From: Flavobacterium frigoris
GTDB taxonomy: Bacteria > Bacteroidota > Bacteroidia > Flavobacteriales > Flavobacteriaceae
Assembly: GCF_900111075.1 (NCBI RefSeq)
Contig: NZ_FOFZ01000001.1
Span: forward strand, 248,001 to 312,000
Length of the DNA stretch: 64,000 bases
Direction of reading: 5' to 3'
In this document: in pieces, positions 1 to 7,607 of the stretch
How positions within the stretch are numbered: the stretch's first letter is position 1
Layout: each line of letters begins with the position of its first letter
Made by a program: the position numbers and the translations under genes
The notes under the pieces: model-generated
The model's database searches: none
Seen by the model: the letters and a program-made list of their open reading frames with translations, nothing else
Told to the model about the DNA's origin: nothing

Positions 1-1037
1 GCCATTACTCGAGGCGCTGTTTTATTTAAATCTTCACGAAGACAAAATTCTAAAAGCGATACATCAATTACATTTTCCCGTTTTGCAACACCTATGATAT
101 CACAAAATTTACGGATAGAAGCAGCAGTATACCCTCTTCTTCTTAAACCAGAAATCGTAGGCATTCTAGGATCATCCCATCCATTAACTATCTTTTCCTG
201 AACCAATTGCAATAACTTTCGCTTACTCATTACCGTGTAATTCAGGTTTAAACGAGCAAATTCATATTGATGTGGTCTCACCTTATTTTTATCATAAATT
301 TGGTCCAAAAACCAATCGTATAACTCACGGTGCATCACAAATTCTAATGTACATATTGAATGCGAAATTTGCTCCACATAATCACTTTCGCCATGAGCGT
401 AGTCATACATCGGATAAATTTTCCAATCATTTCCTGTTCTATGATGATGACGGTGTAAAACGCGGTACATTAAAGGGTCGCGCATCAACATATTTGTTGA
501 TGACATATCTATTTTGGCACGTAAAACATGGCTCCCTTCTGGGTAATCTCCATTTTTCATTGCTTCGAATAAAGCTAAATTATCAGCTACAGAACGGTTT
601 CTATAAGGACCGTCTACTCCAGGTTGCGTAGGTGATCCTTTTTGAATAGCCATATCTTCAGAAGACTGACTGTCTACATAAGCTTTATTGTTTTTAATCA
701 TTTCAACCGCCCAATCATACAGCTGCTGAAAGTAATCAGAAGAATATCGTTCTTCAGTCCAATTATATCCTAACCATAGTAAATCCTCTTTTATGGCATC
801 AACATATTCCTGCTCTTCTTTAGCGGGATTAGTATCATCAAAACGTAGATTAACTGGGGCATTGTACTTTAATCCCAAACCAAAATTTAGACAAATCGAT
901 TTAGCGTGACCGATATGCAAATAGCCGTTTGGCTCCGGCGGAAAACGAAAACGAAGTTGCTCCTTTGGAAAACCATTTGCTAAGCTTTCTTCTATAATCT
1001 GTTCTATAAAGTGAAGTGATTTTTCTTCTGTAGACAT
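1..1037 (-). CDS. glnS: glutaminyl-tRNA synthetase, N-terminal part (cut by window edge)
   Basis: Class I aminoacyl-tRNA synthetase that charges tRNA-Gln in the cytoplasm. Translating the minus strand from the ATG at 1037 gives a start [13 protein letters not shown] followed by the signature [15 protein letters not shown], which holds the HIGH ATP-binding motif. Further in are [11 protein letters not shown], the [13 protein letters not shown] segment and VMSKRK, the KMSKS-type loop. This order and the [14 protein letters not shown] string are typical of GlnRS rather than GluRS. About 345 codons are visible and the reading frame stays open to base 1, so the anticodon-binding C-terminal part lies outside. 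It diverges from folB. Very sure of the family. Confidence 0.95.
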   Translation of the reverse strand, partial: MSTEEKSLHFIEQIIEESLANGFPKEQLRFRFPPEPNGYLHIGHAKSICLNFGLGLKYNAPVNLRFDDTNPAKEEQEYVDAIKEDLLWLGYNWTEERYSSDYFQQLYDWAVEMIKNNKAYVDSQSSEDMAIQKGSPTQPGVDGPYRNRSVADNLALFEAMKNGDYPEGSHVLRAKIDMSSTNMLMRDPLMYRVLHRHHHRTGNDWKIYPMYDYAHGESDYVEQISHSICTLEFVMHRELYDWFLDQIYDKNKVRPHQYEFARLNLNYTVMSKRKLLQLVQEKIVNGWDDPRMPTISGLRRRGYTAASIRKFCDIIGVAKRENVIDVSLLEFCLREDLNKTAPRVM

Positions 1038-1183
1038 AATGTTGTATTAAAGTAGCAAAGTTATCAAAATTGTTGGTTAAAAAGCGAATCCATGATTTGG
1101 TTATTTGTTATTAGGCTAATAAAATTCAAATATTTCGTACTTTTATAAAATAAAAAACAAGCTAATAAAAGACGATACTCAAA

Positions 1184-1543
1184 ATGGGAACTATTAAATT
1201 AAAAAATATCCGCACCTACTCTTATCATGGTTGCCTGATCGAAGAAGGAAAAATTGGTTCCGATTATTCGATTGACCTAGAAATAAAAACCGATTTACGT
1301 AAATCTTGTCTGTCAGATGACCTGCATGATACTGTAGATTATGTCTTGTTGAATAGAATTGTAGTCGAAGAAATGGAAATTCGCTCTCACTTACTCGAAC
1401 ATGTGGCACAAAGGATAATTACACGCGTCTTTGGTGAAATTCCAGAAGTATCTAGAATACTATTAGGAGTGTCAAAATTAAATCCTCCTATTGGTGGTGA
1501 TGTTGAAGCGGTTACTGTAGAATTAGAAGAATACAGAAGTTGA
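1184..1543 (+). CDS. folB: dihydroneopterin aldolase
   Basis: Converts 7,8-dihydroneopterin to 6-hydroxymethyl-dihydropterin and glycolaldehyde in folate synthesis. The 119-residue length fits the family. Visible conserved positions are the YSYHGCLIEEGKIG segment with the pterin-site glutamate near residue 20-21, Tyr53 in the TVDYVLL segment, Glu72 in HLLEHVAQRI, and Lys98 in GVSKLNPPIGG. It is a stand-alone gene between divergent glnS and the tRNA-Cys gene, with no other folate gene beside it. The ATG is the only good start before the conserved MGTIKLKNIR strand. Confidence 0.93.
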   Translation: MGTIKLKNIRTYSYHGCLIEEGKIGSDYSIDLEIKTDLRKSCLSDDLHDTVDYVLLNRIVVEEMEIRSHLLEHVAQRIITRVFGEIPEVSRILLGVSKLNPPIGGDVEAVTVELEEYRS

Positions 1544-1645
1544 AACCTTTGCTTATACTTAAAATTAAAAAGTGTTTTATAGTCAAAAAAGAATATTTTT
1601 TTAAAACTTTTAAACTTTAAACTTTAAAACTCTAAACTTTTTAAG

Positions 1646-1653
1646 TACTTTTG
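1646..1653 (+). promoter_or_regulatory. TAnnTTTG-type -7 box for tRNA-Cys
   Basis: TACTTTTG lies 17 bases before the first base of the tRNA. It matches the Bacteroidetes -7 consensus TAnnTTTG. The 40 bases before it are a run of near-identical TTTAAAC units, and no clear TTG at -33 is seen. Family knowledge of the consensus plus position support the call. Confidence 0.55.
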
Positions 1654-1670
1654 CCATCCATTCAATAAAT

Positions 1671-1741
1671 GGCGTCGTGGCCGAGTGGCTAGGCTGGGCT
1701 CTGCAAAAGCTCCTACTGCGGTTCGAATCCGCACGATGCCT
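1671..1741 (+). tRNA. tRNA-Cys (GCA anticodon)
   Basis: The 71 bases fold as a cloverleaf. The 7-bp acceptor stem GGCGTCG/CGATGCC has one G-U pair, the D arm follows GCCGAGTGGCTAGGC, the anticodon loop CTGCAAA reads GCA (Cys), and the T arm is TGCGG-TTCGAAT-CCGCA. The discriminator is U73, which is characteristic of tRNA-Cys. The CCA end is not encoded. A rho-independent terminator follows at once, and a decayed copy of the 3' end plus terminator lies 89 bp downstream. Confidence 0.95.
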
Positions 1742-1745
1742 CTAA

Positions 1746-1774
1746 AACCTTCAAGGAAACTTGGAGGTTTTTTT
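1746..1774 (+). terminator. terminator of tRNA-Cys
   Basis: AACCTTCAAG, a GAAA loop and CTTGGAGGTT form a 10-bp stem with one G-U pair, followed by a run of seven Ts. It starts only five bases after the tRNA. Confidence 0.85.
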
Positions 1775-1808
1775 ATGTTCCATTTTTTAGAAAAATTTAT
1801 TAAAGGTA

Positions 1809-1868
1809 GGTTCGAATACGCACCATGCCTCTATAACCTTCAAGAAAACTTGGCGGTTTTTTTATGTT
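1809..1868 (+). repeat. decayed duplicate of tRNA-Cys 3' end and terminator
   Basis: These 60 bases align without gaps to 1720-1779, which is the T arm, the acceptor 3' strand and the terminator of the tRNA-Cys gene. There are only a few substitutions; for example GAATCCGCACGATGCC became GAATACGCACCATGCC, and one stem pair of the terminator is broken. The 5' two thirds of a tRNA are absent, so this is not a second gene. A duplicated tRNA 3' end is what an integrated and later lost element leaves, but a simple tandem duplication of 89 bp would look the same. Confidence 0.85.
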
Positions 1869-2102
1869 TAATACTCTAAAACTTATCATTTCGACGTAGG
1901 AGAAAACTCCTTTGGTATTTTACATAAAGTAGGTTTAAACCAATTATCAGTAGAAAATAACCCAATAACAAAACACACTATACTTCCATAAACTTCACCG
2001 CTTAGTTTGTTTCGCTGAAAGTGTCTCTATATACATGGGCAGCTTCACTGAGATGCTTGCAGCGTGACAAATAATAGGAATGATTGTTTTACTATAAAGC
2101 GT
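1869..2102. other. intergenic stretch with degenerate repeat remnants
   Basis: No gene is seen here. Around 2041-2075 the sequence GAGATGCTTGCAGCGTGACAAA resembles a decayed copy of the repeat arm at 32687-32713 (GAGATGCTTCGTTCCT... ending in TGACAAA). The rest is AT-rich and has no coding signal on either strand. Confidence 0.4.
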
Positions 2103-2127
2103 AAAAAAACCTCTACTATGAGAGGTT
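2103..2127 (-). terminator. terminator of the rnr-DUF2807-LysE operon
   Basis: Read on the minus strand, ACCTCT, a six-base loop and AGAGGT form a short stem followed by seven Ts. It lies 28 bases after the stop codon of the LysE-family gene, the last gene of the leftward operon. Confidence 0.65.
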
Positions 2128-2154
2128 AAATTATTAACTAAAACAACAACTAAA

Positions 2155-2832
2155 TCACTTCTCTATTTTTTGAAATGCTTTTTTAACCATTTCTTTTTCT
2201 TCAGGAAACCAACCTTGTGTTATTAAAATCATTCCAAAAACCATTAGAACAATACTGATTCCTTTTTTAATTTTTAGGATATTAGAAGGTGTCATTTTTG
2301 TTTTTAACTGTTTAGCCAATAGTATTTTAATACAATCTACTAATAAATAACTGATAATTACCGCAGTAAAAAAAGTCACCATTCTCGAAGTTTGCATATC
2401 TAATTTTGGCCCCACCGAAATAATGATTGCCAACCAGAAACCAAGCACACCAATATTAATAATGTTTAAGAAAAATCCTTTAATAAAAAGACTAAGATAA
2501 TCTTTTCTAATAATTTCTTTATCAATTGCTATAGTATCAATCTTCTTTTCTTTTCGTAGACTAATAAAAGAAATTGCGCCGTAAGCCAACATCAATATAC
2601 CTCCAAAAATAAAGAGTGCAGGTTTATCCTTTAAAGATTGAATTAATCGATAACTACCCAGGTAAGCAATACCAATAAACACGATATCACCTAAAATAAC
2701 ACCTAAATCAAAAACAATTGCAGCTCTAAATCCTTTTAAAATACTCGTTTCAAGTAAAATAAAAAAAACAGGCCCAATCATAAAACTTAAGAAAATCCCC
2801 CAAGGAATTCCAGATAAAATATCGTTTACCAT
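2155..2832 (-). CDS. LysE/RhtB family amino-acid exporter
   Basis: Inner-membrane protein of 225 residues with about six hydrophobic segments. The N-terminus GIPWGIFLSFMIGPVFF carries the small-residue, Gly-Pro-rich first helix typical of LysE/RhtB exporters, and FDLGVILGDIVFIGIAYLGS matches the second helix, with the GxxLGD core seen in this family. Members export amino acids or related small molecules; the substrate cannot be told here. It is the last gene of a leftward operon, 19 bases after the DUF2807 gene and followed by a hairpin terminator. Confidence 0.82.
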   Translation of the reverse strand: MVNDILSGIPWGIFLSFMIGPVFFILLETSILKGFRAAIVFDLGVILGDIVFIGIAYLGSYRLIQSLKDKPALFIFGGILMLAYGAISFISLRKEKKIDTIAIDKEIIRKDYLSLFIKGFFLNIINIGVLGFWLAIIISVGPKLDMQTSRMVTFFTAVIISYLLVDCIKILLAKQLKTKMTPSNILKIKKGISIVLMVFGMILITQGWFPEEKEMVKKAFQKIEK

Positions 2833-2851
2833 TAAAATTTATAACTACAGA

Positions 2852-3520
2852 TTATTTTTTTTCTACGATAGTTCCACCAAATAAGGTTTCCTTATTGATT
2901 TGTTTTGGACTTCCATAAATGTAAATCGAGCCTCCTGCTTTAACTTTTGCATCAACAAGAGTACTAGCATGTATTTCTGCATTTCCCCCCGCAGAAACGT
3001 TTATTGAGGTTTGTGAGGTATGTAATTCTTTAGATTGTAAAATTCCACCAGACATAATAACAACATCTTGATTTAAAGCTTTACCAGATAATTCAATAAT
3101 TCCACCAGTGACTGCTTTTACATTTACTTTTTGAACGTCCAAATCAATATTAATCTCTGCCCCTTCTTTTGCACTTAAATCCATGATTGTTTGTTTAAAA
3201 CTGCTATCACATAAAACAAAAGAACCTTCCGTGGCTGTGATACTTTCAATATTTCTAAAATACAATTTGATAGAAATATCATCACCAGACAATAATTTAG
3301 GGAATGGCATTCTTATTTTTAATTCTCCATTTTTATTAACAAATTCAACTTCACTTTCCCTATTACCAGTAATTTCTGCTTTATTTTCTGAAGATGAAAT
3401 TAGTGTAACTTTAAGTTTATCAAATACTTTAATATCACTAAAATCACCTAAATTTTTAGTTACCTGACCAAAGCTCATTTGGGCAAAAATAACAAATGCA
3501 ATAATCAATAATTTTTTCAT
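2852..3520 (-). CDS. head GIN domain (DUF2807) secreted protein
   Basis: The 222-residue protein starts with a signal peptide (MKKLLIIAFVIFAQMSFGQ, cleavage near residue 18). The rest is a beta-rich repeat pattern with phrases such as FSDIKVFDKLKVTLIS near the start and NVSAGGNAEIHAS and KAGGSIYIYGSPKQINKET near the end. This is the head GIN domain (DUF2807) common in Bacteroidetes and predicted to form a beta-solenoid on the cell surface or in the periplasm; its role is unknown. It starts six bases after the rnr stop codon, so the two are almost certainly co-transcribed. Confidence 0.8.
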   Translation of the reverse strand: MKKLLIIAFVIFAQMSFGQVTKNLGDFSDIKVFDKLKVTLISSSENKAEITGNRESEVEFVNKNGELKIRMPFPKLLSGDDISIKLYFRNIESITATEGSFVLCDSSFKQTIMDLSAKEGAEINIDLDVQKVNVKAVTGGIIELSGKALNQDVVIMSGGILQSKELHTSQTSINVSAGGNAEIHASTLVDAKVKAGGSIYIYGSPKQINKETLFGGTIVEKK

Positions 3521-3526
3521 TTCTTT

Positions 3527-5719
3527 TTATTTTATTGGTTCTTCAATACGTCTTATAAAATTAAAATCAAGTTGTTTTTTAACTAGATCCGCATTTTTAA
3601 CCTTAACGTAAATTTCGTCCCCTAATTGTAATAATTTATCTGAACTTGCGCCTACGAGTGCATATTGTTTCTCATCGAAAGAATAATAATCATCTTTTAT
3701 ATCTCGAATTCGAACCATACCTTCACATTTATTTTCAATGATTTCGACAAAAATTCCCCATTCAGTAACACCAGAAATAACTCCCAAAAATTCTTGATCT
3801 TTATGATCCTGCATGTATTTTACCTGCATGTATTTGATAGAATCTCTTTCTGCTTGGGTAGCTAATCCTTCCATTGTAGAAGAATGTAAACATTTTGCTT
3901 CATAGGTTTCTTCATCTACAGACTTTCCTCCGTCTAGATAAAACTGTAGCAAACGGTGTACCATAACGTCAGGATAACGACGAATAGGTGATGTAAAATG
4001 AGAATAATAATCAAAAGCTAATCCGTAATGACCTATGTTATCAGTAGAATATTTTGCTTTACTCATCGTTCTGATGGTTAAAGTATCTACTAAATTCTGT
4101 TCTTTGGTTCCTACAACCTCACTTAATAAACTATTCAACGATTTTGAAATATCATCTTTACTTCTCAAATCAATTTTATAACCAAATTTTGCAATAACCG
4201 TTTGTAATGCAATTAATTTATCTGCATTAGGCTCATCATGAATTCTATAGATAAAAGTTTTCTTTTGTTTTCCAATGAATTCTGCTACTTTTTTGTTAGC
4301 CAAAAGCATAAATTCTTCAATCAAATGATTAGCATCTTTTGATACTTTAAAATAAACTCCTTCCGGTTCTCCCTCTTGATTTAAATTGAATTTTACTTCT
4401 ACTTTATCAAAAGAAATTGCTCCGTCGTTCATTCTTTTTCTTCTAAAAATCTTAGCTAATTCATCCATTTTTAAAGTAGCAGCAACTATTTCATCCGAAA
4501 CAACATAAGAACTTCCTGTAATGGAAATTTCCTCAGGTATCGTATTGTCTTTAGTTTCTATAATATATTGCGCTTCTTCGTAAGCAAAACGTTGATCAGA
4601 ATAAATTACTGTTCTTCCAAACCATTGATCAACTACTTCACATTTATCTGTAATTTCAAAAATAGCCGAAAAAGTATATTTTTCCTCATTTGGACGCAAG
4701 GAACATGCAAAATTAGACAGTACTTCTGGCAACATAGGAACTACCCTATCCACTAAATAAACAGAAGTCGCTCTTTGATAGGCCTCGTCATCAAGAATAC
4801 TTCCTTCTTCTAAATAATAAGATACATCGGCAATATGAATACCTATTTCATAATTTCCATTTTCTAATTTTTTAAATGATAAAGCATCATCAAAATCTTT
4901 GGCATCTTTTGGATCAATAGTAAAAGTCAACGTATCGCGCATATCTCTACGATTAGCAATTTCACTTTCTTCTATCGAAGTATCAATTTTTTGAGCAAAG
5001 GTTTCTACTTCAATTGGAAATTCAGCAGGCAAACCGTACTCAGCCAAAATAGCATGAATCTCGGTATCATGTTCTCCTGGTTTACCCAATACTTTTATAA
5101 CTTTTCCAAAAGGACTATCTGCTCTTGAAGGCCAGTCTTCGATATGAACTAATACCACATCTCCTTGCTCTGCCTCTCCTATTTTATCTTTTGGAATAAA
5201 AATATCCGTATACATTTTTGGATTGGCGGTAGAAACAAAAGAAAAATTCTTCTGAATATCAATCACTCCTACAAAGTCGGTTTTATGTCTTTCAATTACT
5301 TCAATAACCTCACCTTCAGGTCTTTTTCCTTTTCTTCGGTTATAAACATATACTTTTACAATATCTTTATCTAAGGCATGGTTTAAATTATTAGTCGGAA
5401 TAAATACATCCTCCTCTAATTCAGCACAAACAAAATAGGCTGTTTTTCTACCTGTCATGTCAATCTTGCCTTCGTAATACTCTTTGCTTTCTGCTTTAAT
5501 CAAATATTTTCCAGGCTCTGATTCTATAATTTTATTTTGGCTTGCAAGTATCTTTAAATCCTTTATAATTTGGTTTCTACTTTGTGTATCGTCAAGCTCT
5601 AACTTTGCTCCTATTTGTTTATAATTGAATGCTTTATTAGCACTTTGCGATAATATTTTTATAATTTGTTCAGAGAAATCTTTCTCTTTCTTTATCGGCT
5701 TTCTTATTCTTTTACTCAT
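3527..5719 (-). CDS. rnr: ribonuclease R
   Basis: Processive 3'-5' exoribonuclease that degrades structured RNA. The 730 residues hold an N-terminal winged-helix region (about 15-75), cold-shock-like RNA-binding domains, and the RNB catalytic domain from about residue 255. The metal-binding motif DPKDAKDFDDA at 269-279 contains all the expected aspartates. A C-terminal S1 domain follows (FLGVISGVTEWGIFVEI, about 645-725). The length is typical of RNase R, not RNase II, because the N-terminal helix-turn-helix and S1 domains are both present. It is the first gene of a leftward operon with DUF2807 and the LysE-type exporter, which are functionally unrelated. Confidence 0.95.
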   Translation of the reverse strand: MSKRIRKPIKKEKDFSEQIIKILSQSANKAFNYKQIGAKLELDDTQSRNQIIKDLKILASQNKIIESEPGKYLIKAESKEYYEGKIDMTGRKTAYFVCAELEEDVFIPTNNLNHALDKDIVKVYVYNRRKGKRPEGEVIEVIERHKTDFVGVIDIQKNFSFVSTANPKMYTDIFIPKDKIGEAEQGDVVLVHIEDWPSRADSPFGKVIKVLGKPGEHDTEIHAILAEYGLPAEFPIEVETFAQKIDTSIEESEIANRRDMRDTLTFTIDPKDAKDFDDALSFKKLENGNYEIGIHIADVSYYLEEGSILDDEAYQRATSVYLVDRVVPMLPEVLSNFACSLRPNEEKYTFSAIFEITDKCEVVDQWFGRTVIYSDQRFAYEEAQYIIETKDNTIPEEISITGSSYVVSDEIVAATLKMDELAKIFRRKRMNDGAISFDKVEVKFNLNQEGEPEGVYFKVSKDANHLIEEFMLLANKKVAEFIGKQKKTFIYRIHDEPNADKLIALQTVIAKFGYKIDLRSKDDISKSLNSLLSEVVGTKEQNLVDTLTIRTMSKAKYSTDNIGHYGLAFDYYSHFTSPIRRYPDVMVHRLLQFYLDGGKSVDEETYEAKCLHSSTMEGLATQAERDSIKYMQVKYMQDHKDQEFLGVISGVTEWGIFVEIIENKCEGMVRIRDIKDDYYSFDEKQYALVGASSDKLLQLGDEIYVKVKNADLVKKQLDFNFIRRIEEPIK

Positions 5720-5822
5720 AAATCTTTTCTTAAAAGTCGAAAATTACGAAATAGTATGCAGTTATAAGAAAATAGCAGGCAGTTTTAAAGAAAATATAAC
5801 TTTACAGAATAGTTGTATCTTT

Positions 5823-6077
5823 ATGAAAACAATAAAAATGGAAGCATTTATAACCATCGCTATTTTTGATTACATCCATGAAATAGAAATTCTAAAACAT
5901 CGATTGGATCAGGAAGGTTTGCAGTATTATTTTCAGAATGAATTGATGTCGTCAATTGTTCCCATGTACTCAACTGCTCTTGGAGGAATCAAACTTAAAA
6001 TTCATCCTAATGATTTTGCAAGTGTAAAAGCAATTTTACAAGAAATGAAGTACGATAACAATTTAAAAATTGTTTAA
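5823..6077 (+). CDS. DUF2007-type small signal-transducing protein
   Basis: A protein of 84 residues with the pattern FITIAIFDYIHEIEILKHRLDQEG then GGIKLKIHPNDFASVKAIL, which fits the DUF2007 ferredoxin-like fold, a PII-like small domain of unknown role. The open frame runs further upstream to 5625, but that part overlaps the rnr start region and carries no conserved sequence. ATG at 5823 is chosen; ATG at 5838 (MEAFITI) is a possible alternative. It diverges from rnr and borders the gene-free AT-rich stretch. Confidence 0.7.
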   Translation: MKTIKMEAFITIAIFDYIHEIEILKHRLDQEGLQYYFQNELMSSIVPMYSTALGGIKLKIHPNDFASVKAILQEMKYDNNLKIV

Positions 6078-6771
6078 TTTTTCTTTGAAGTTGTCAACAC
6101 ATATATAATACAACAAAAAAAAAAATTAATTTAAATTATTTATTAATGGGTATTATAGGGTGTTAATAGTGGCTATAAATATTTTAAAAAAAGTATTGAA
6201 ACCAAGTTATAGTATTTTATTTGGAGTTATTAACAATACTATATTTACTTAAATATCTTATTTTAAAGCCTTTTTAGATTTTAATTAACAACGGTTGATA
6301 AACTAAAATCATTTGAATTTGTAAATAAGTATTTTTTAAAATTTTGTTAATAAAGTACTTTTTTATATTGATAACTATTCTAAAAATTCACCAAAGTAAA
6401 TTTGGATTTCTAATCTGGGTTTTGGATTACATATTTTTTTAATACTACAGAAAAATAGTTCTAATATTCTATCTCAAGTTATCAACAATCAATGTTAATT
6501 TAAAGTTAACTGAATATCAAGTAATTACGTTTTGCTATTAACAATGTATATTTTTAACAAATTATATTCAAATTATTTATTGATTATCAATGTTTTATGC
6601 AATAATGAGAATTGTTGATAACTGCTAAACTTACTCGTAACCTGTATCTTAGAGTACAGTAAAATTAAGGGGTCGATGCTATTTTACTTTTTTAACAAAT
6701 AATGAATTCTATACTTTAATTATACAAAATTGTTTTGGTAAATTTGCAGCACACAACTTAATATAAATATA
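6078..6771. other. candidate chromosomal replication origin (gene-free, AT-rich)
   Basis: No open frame of note lies in these 690 bases. Six 9-mers fit YTATYAACA, close to the DnaA box TTATCCACA: 6161-6169 (minus), 6227-6235 (plus), 6345-6353 (minus), 6479-6487 (plus, TTATCAACA, one mismatch), 6535-6543 (plus) and 6613-6621 (minus, again TTATCAACA). In sequence of this composition fewer than one would be expected by chance. Long A/T runs that could unwind lie at 6113-6145 and 6330-6365. Transcription diverges: glnS, rnr, DUF2807 and LysE point left, while most genes from 6772 to 53201 point right, as in co-orientation with replication. Being an origin is an inference; dnaA is not in the window. 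Confidence 0.55.
6739..6746 (+). promoter_or_regulatory. TAnnTTTG-type -7 box of rpiB
   Basis: TAAATTTG stands 25 bases before the rpiB ATG, a usual distance for Bacteroidetes promoters. A matching TTG at -33 is not evident. Confidence 0.55.
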
Positions 6772-7203
6772 ATGAAAATAGCAATTGGAAATGACCATGC
6801 CGGTCCAGAATATAAGAAGGCCATTGTCGAAATGCTTAAAGCAAAAGGATACGAAGTAACTAATTACGGCACAGATTCAATTGATAGTGTGGATTATCCT
6901 GATTTTGGACATCCTGTTGCAACAGATGTAGCTGAAGGAAGTGTTGATTTTGGAATTGTTATTTGCGGAAGCGGAAATGGAATTGCTATGACTGCTAATA
7001 AACACCATAAAGTACGTGCTGCTTTATGTTGGATGAAAGAGATTGCGGCTTTGGCTCGTCAGCATAATGATGCTAATATTATTAGTATTCCCGCTCGTTA
7101 CACATCGATTCCGCAAGCAGTAGAAATGGTGGAAACTTTTTTAGACACTGCATTTGAAGGAGGAAGACACCAAAATAGAGTTGATAAAATTGCGTGTTGC
7201 TAA
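6772..7203 (+). CDS. rpiB: ribose-5-phosphate isomerase B
   Basis: Interconverts ribose 5-phosphate and ribulose 5-phosphate in the pentose phosphate pathway. The 143 residues match RpiB (LacA/RpiB family), not RpiA. The N-terminus MKIAIGNDHAGPEYK has the phosphate-site DHAG, ICGSGNGIAMTANK contains the catalytic cysteine motif, RQHNDANI is the conserved adenylate-like loop, and FEGGRHQNRVDKIA is the usual C-terminal end. It is monocistronic: its own TAnnTTTG box lies upstream and a hairpin terminator downstream. It is the first rightward gene after the candidate origin. Confidence 0.95.
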   Translation: MKIAIGNDHAGPEYKKAIVEMLKAKGYEVTNYGTDSIDSVDYPDFGHPVATDVAEGSVDFGIVICGSGNGIAMTANKHHKVRAALCWMKEIAALARQHNDANIISIPARYTSIPQAVEMVETFLDTAFEGGRHQNRVDKIACC

Positions 7204-7243
7204 TTTTTGAAATCGAGGTGCTACGCACCAAATAATTACATCT

Positions 7244-7276
7244 AGCCTATTTATTTTTAAATGAATAGGCTTTTTT
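7244..7276 (+). terminator. terminator between rpiB and DUF1294 gene
   Basis: AGCCTATT (7244-7251) pairs with AATAGGCT (7264-7271) across a 12-base loop and is followed by a T run. A smaller hairpin, GGTGC-TAC-GCACC (7217-7229), lies just before it. The genes on either side converge. Confidence 0.75.
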
Positions 7277-7277
7277 A

Positions 7278-7553
7278 TTAAGAATAAAATCCAAAATAAA
7301 AATAGGCAAAAAGAAATACTACTTGCATAACTAAAAGAGCCCAAAACTTTAAAAGATAACTTCTTTTAGCTGTTTTATGTCTAAAAATAAGCATTGCTAA
7401 TGCCGAACCAATAGTTCCACCAATTAATACAAAAGTTAAAAGTGTTTTTTCTGGTATTCTTTTTTTTTGGTTTTTGGCTAGGTATTTATCGTAGGCAATT
7501 AATACAAAAGCAATTACATTAACAATTAAAAAACAGTAGAATAAAATAATCAT
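7278..7553 (-). CDS. DUF1294 small membrane protein
   Basis: A protein of 91 residues with two to three hydrophobic segments (about 3-20, 39-58 and 68-88). The stretch AYDKYLAKNQKKRIPEKTLL followed by GGTIGSALAMLIFRHKT is the DUF1294 signature. The role is unknown; in some bacteria this domain is fused to a cold-shock domain, but here it stands alone. It lies between convergent rpiB and divergent tex. Confidence 0.85.
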   Translation of the reverse strand: MIILFYCFLIVNVIAFVLIAYDKYLAKNQKKRIPEKTLLTFVLIGGTIGSALAMLIFRHKTAKRSYLLKFWALLVMQVVFLFAYFYFGFYS

Positions 7554-7607
7554 TTAACTCAATTTAAGGTTCAAAGATATTATTTTAGCTGTTCGAAAAA
7601 AACTAAA

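Noticed and set aside
272..631. Plus-strand open frame of 119 codons
   Set aside because: It lies antisense to the conserved glnS coding region and shows no family traits.
1685..1879. Open frame of 64 codons over the tRNA-Cys gene
   Set aside because: It runs through the tRNA, its terminator and the duplicate; the translation is an accident of these repeats.
1801..1880. Second tRNA gene after tRNA-Cys
   Set aside because: Only the T arm, acceptor 3' strand and terminator are present; there is no D arm or anticodon arm.
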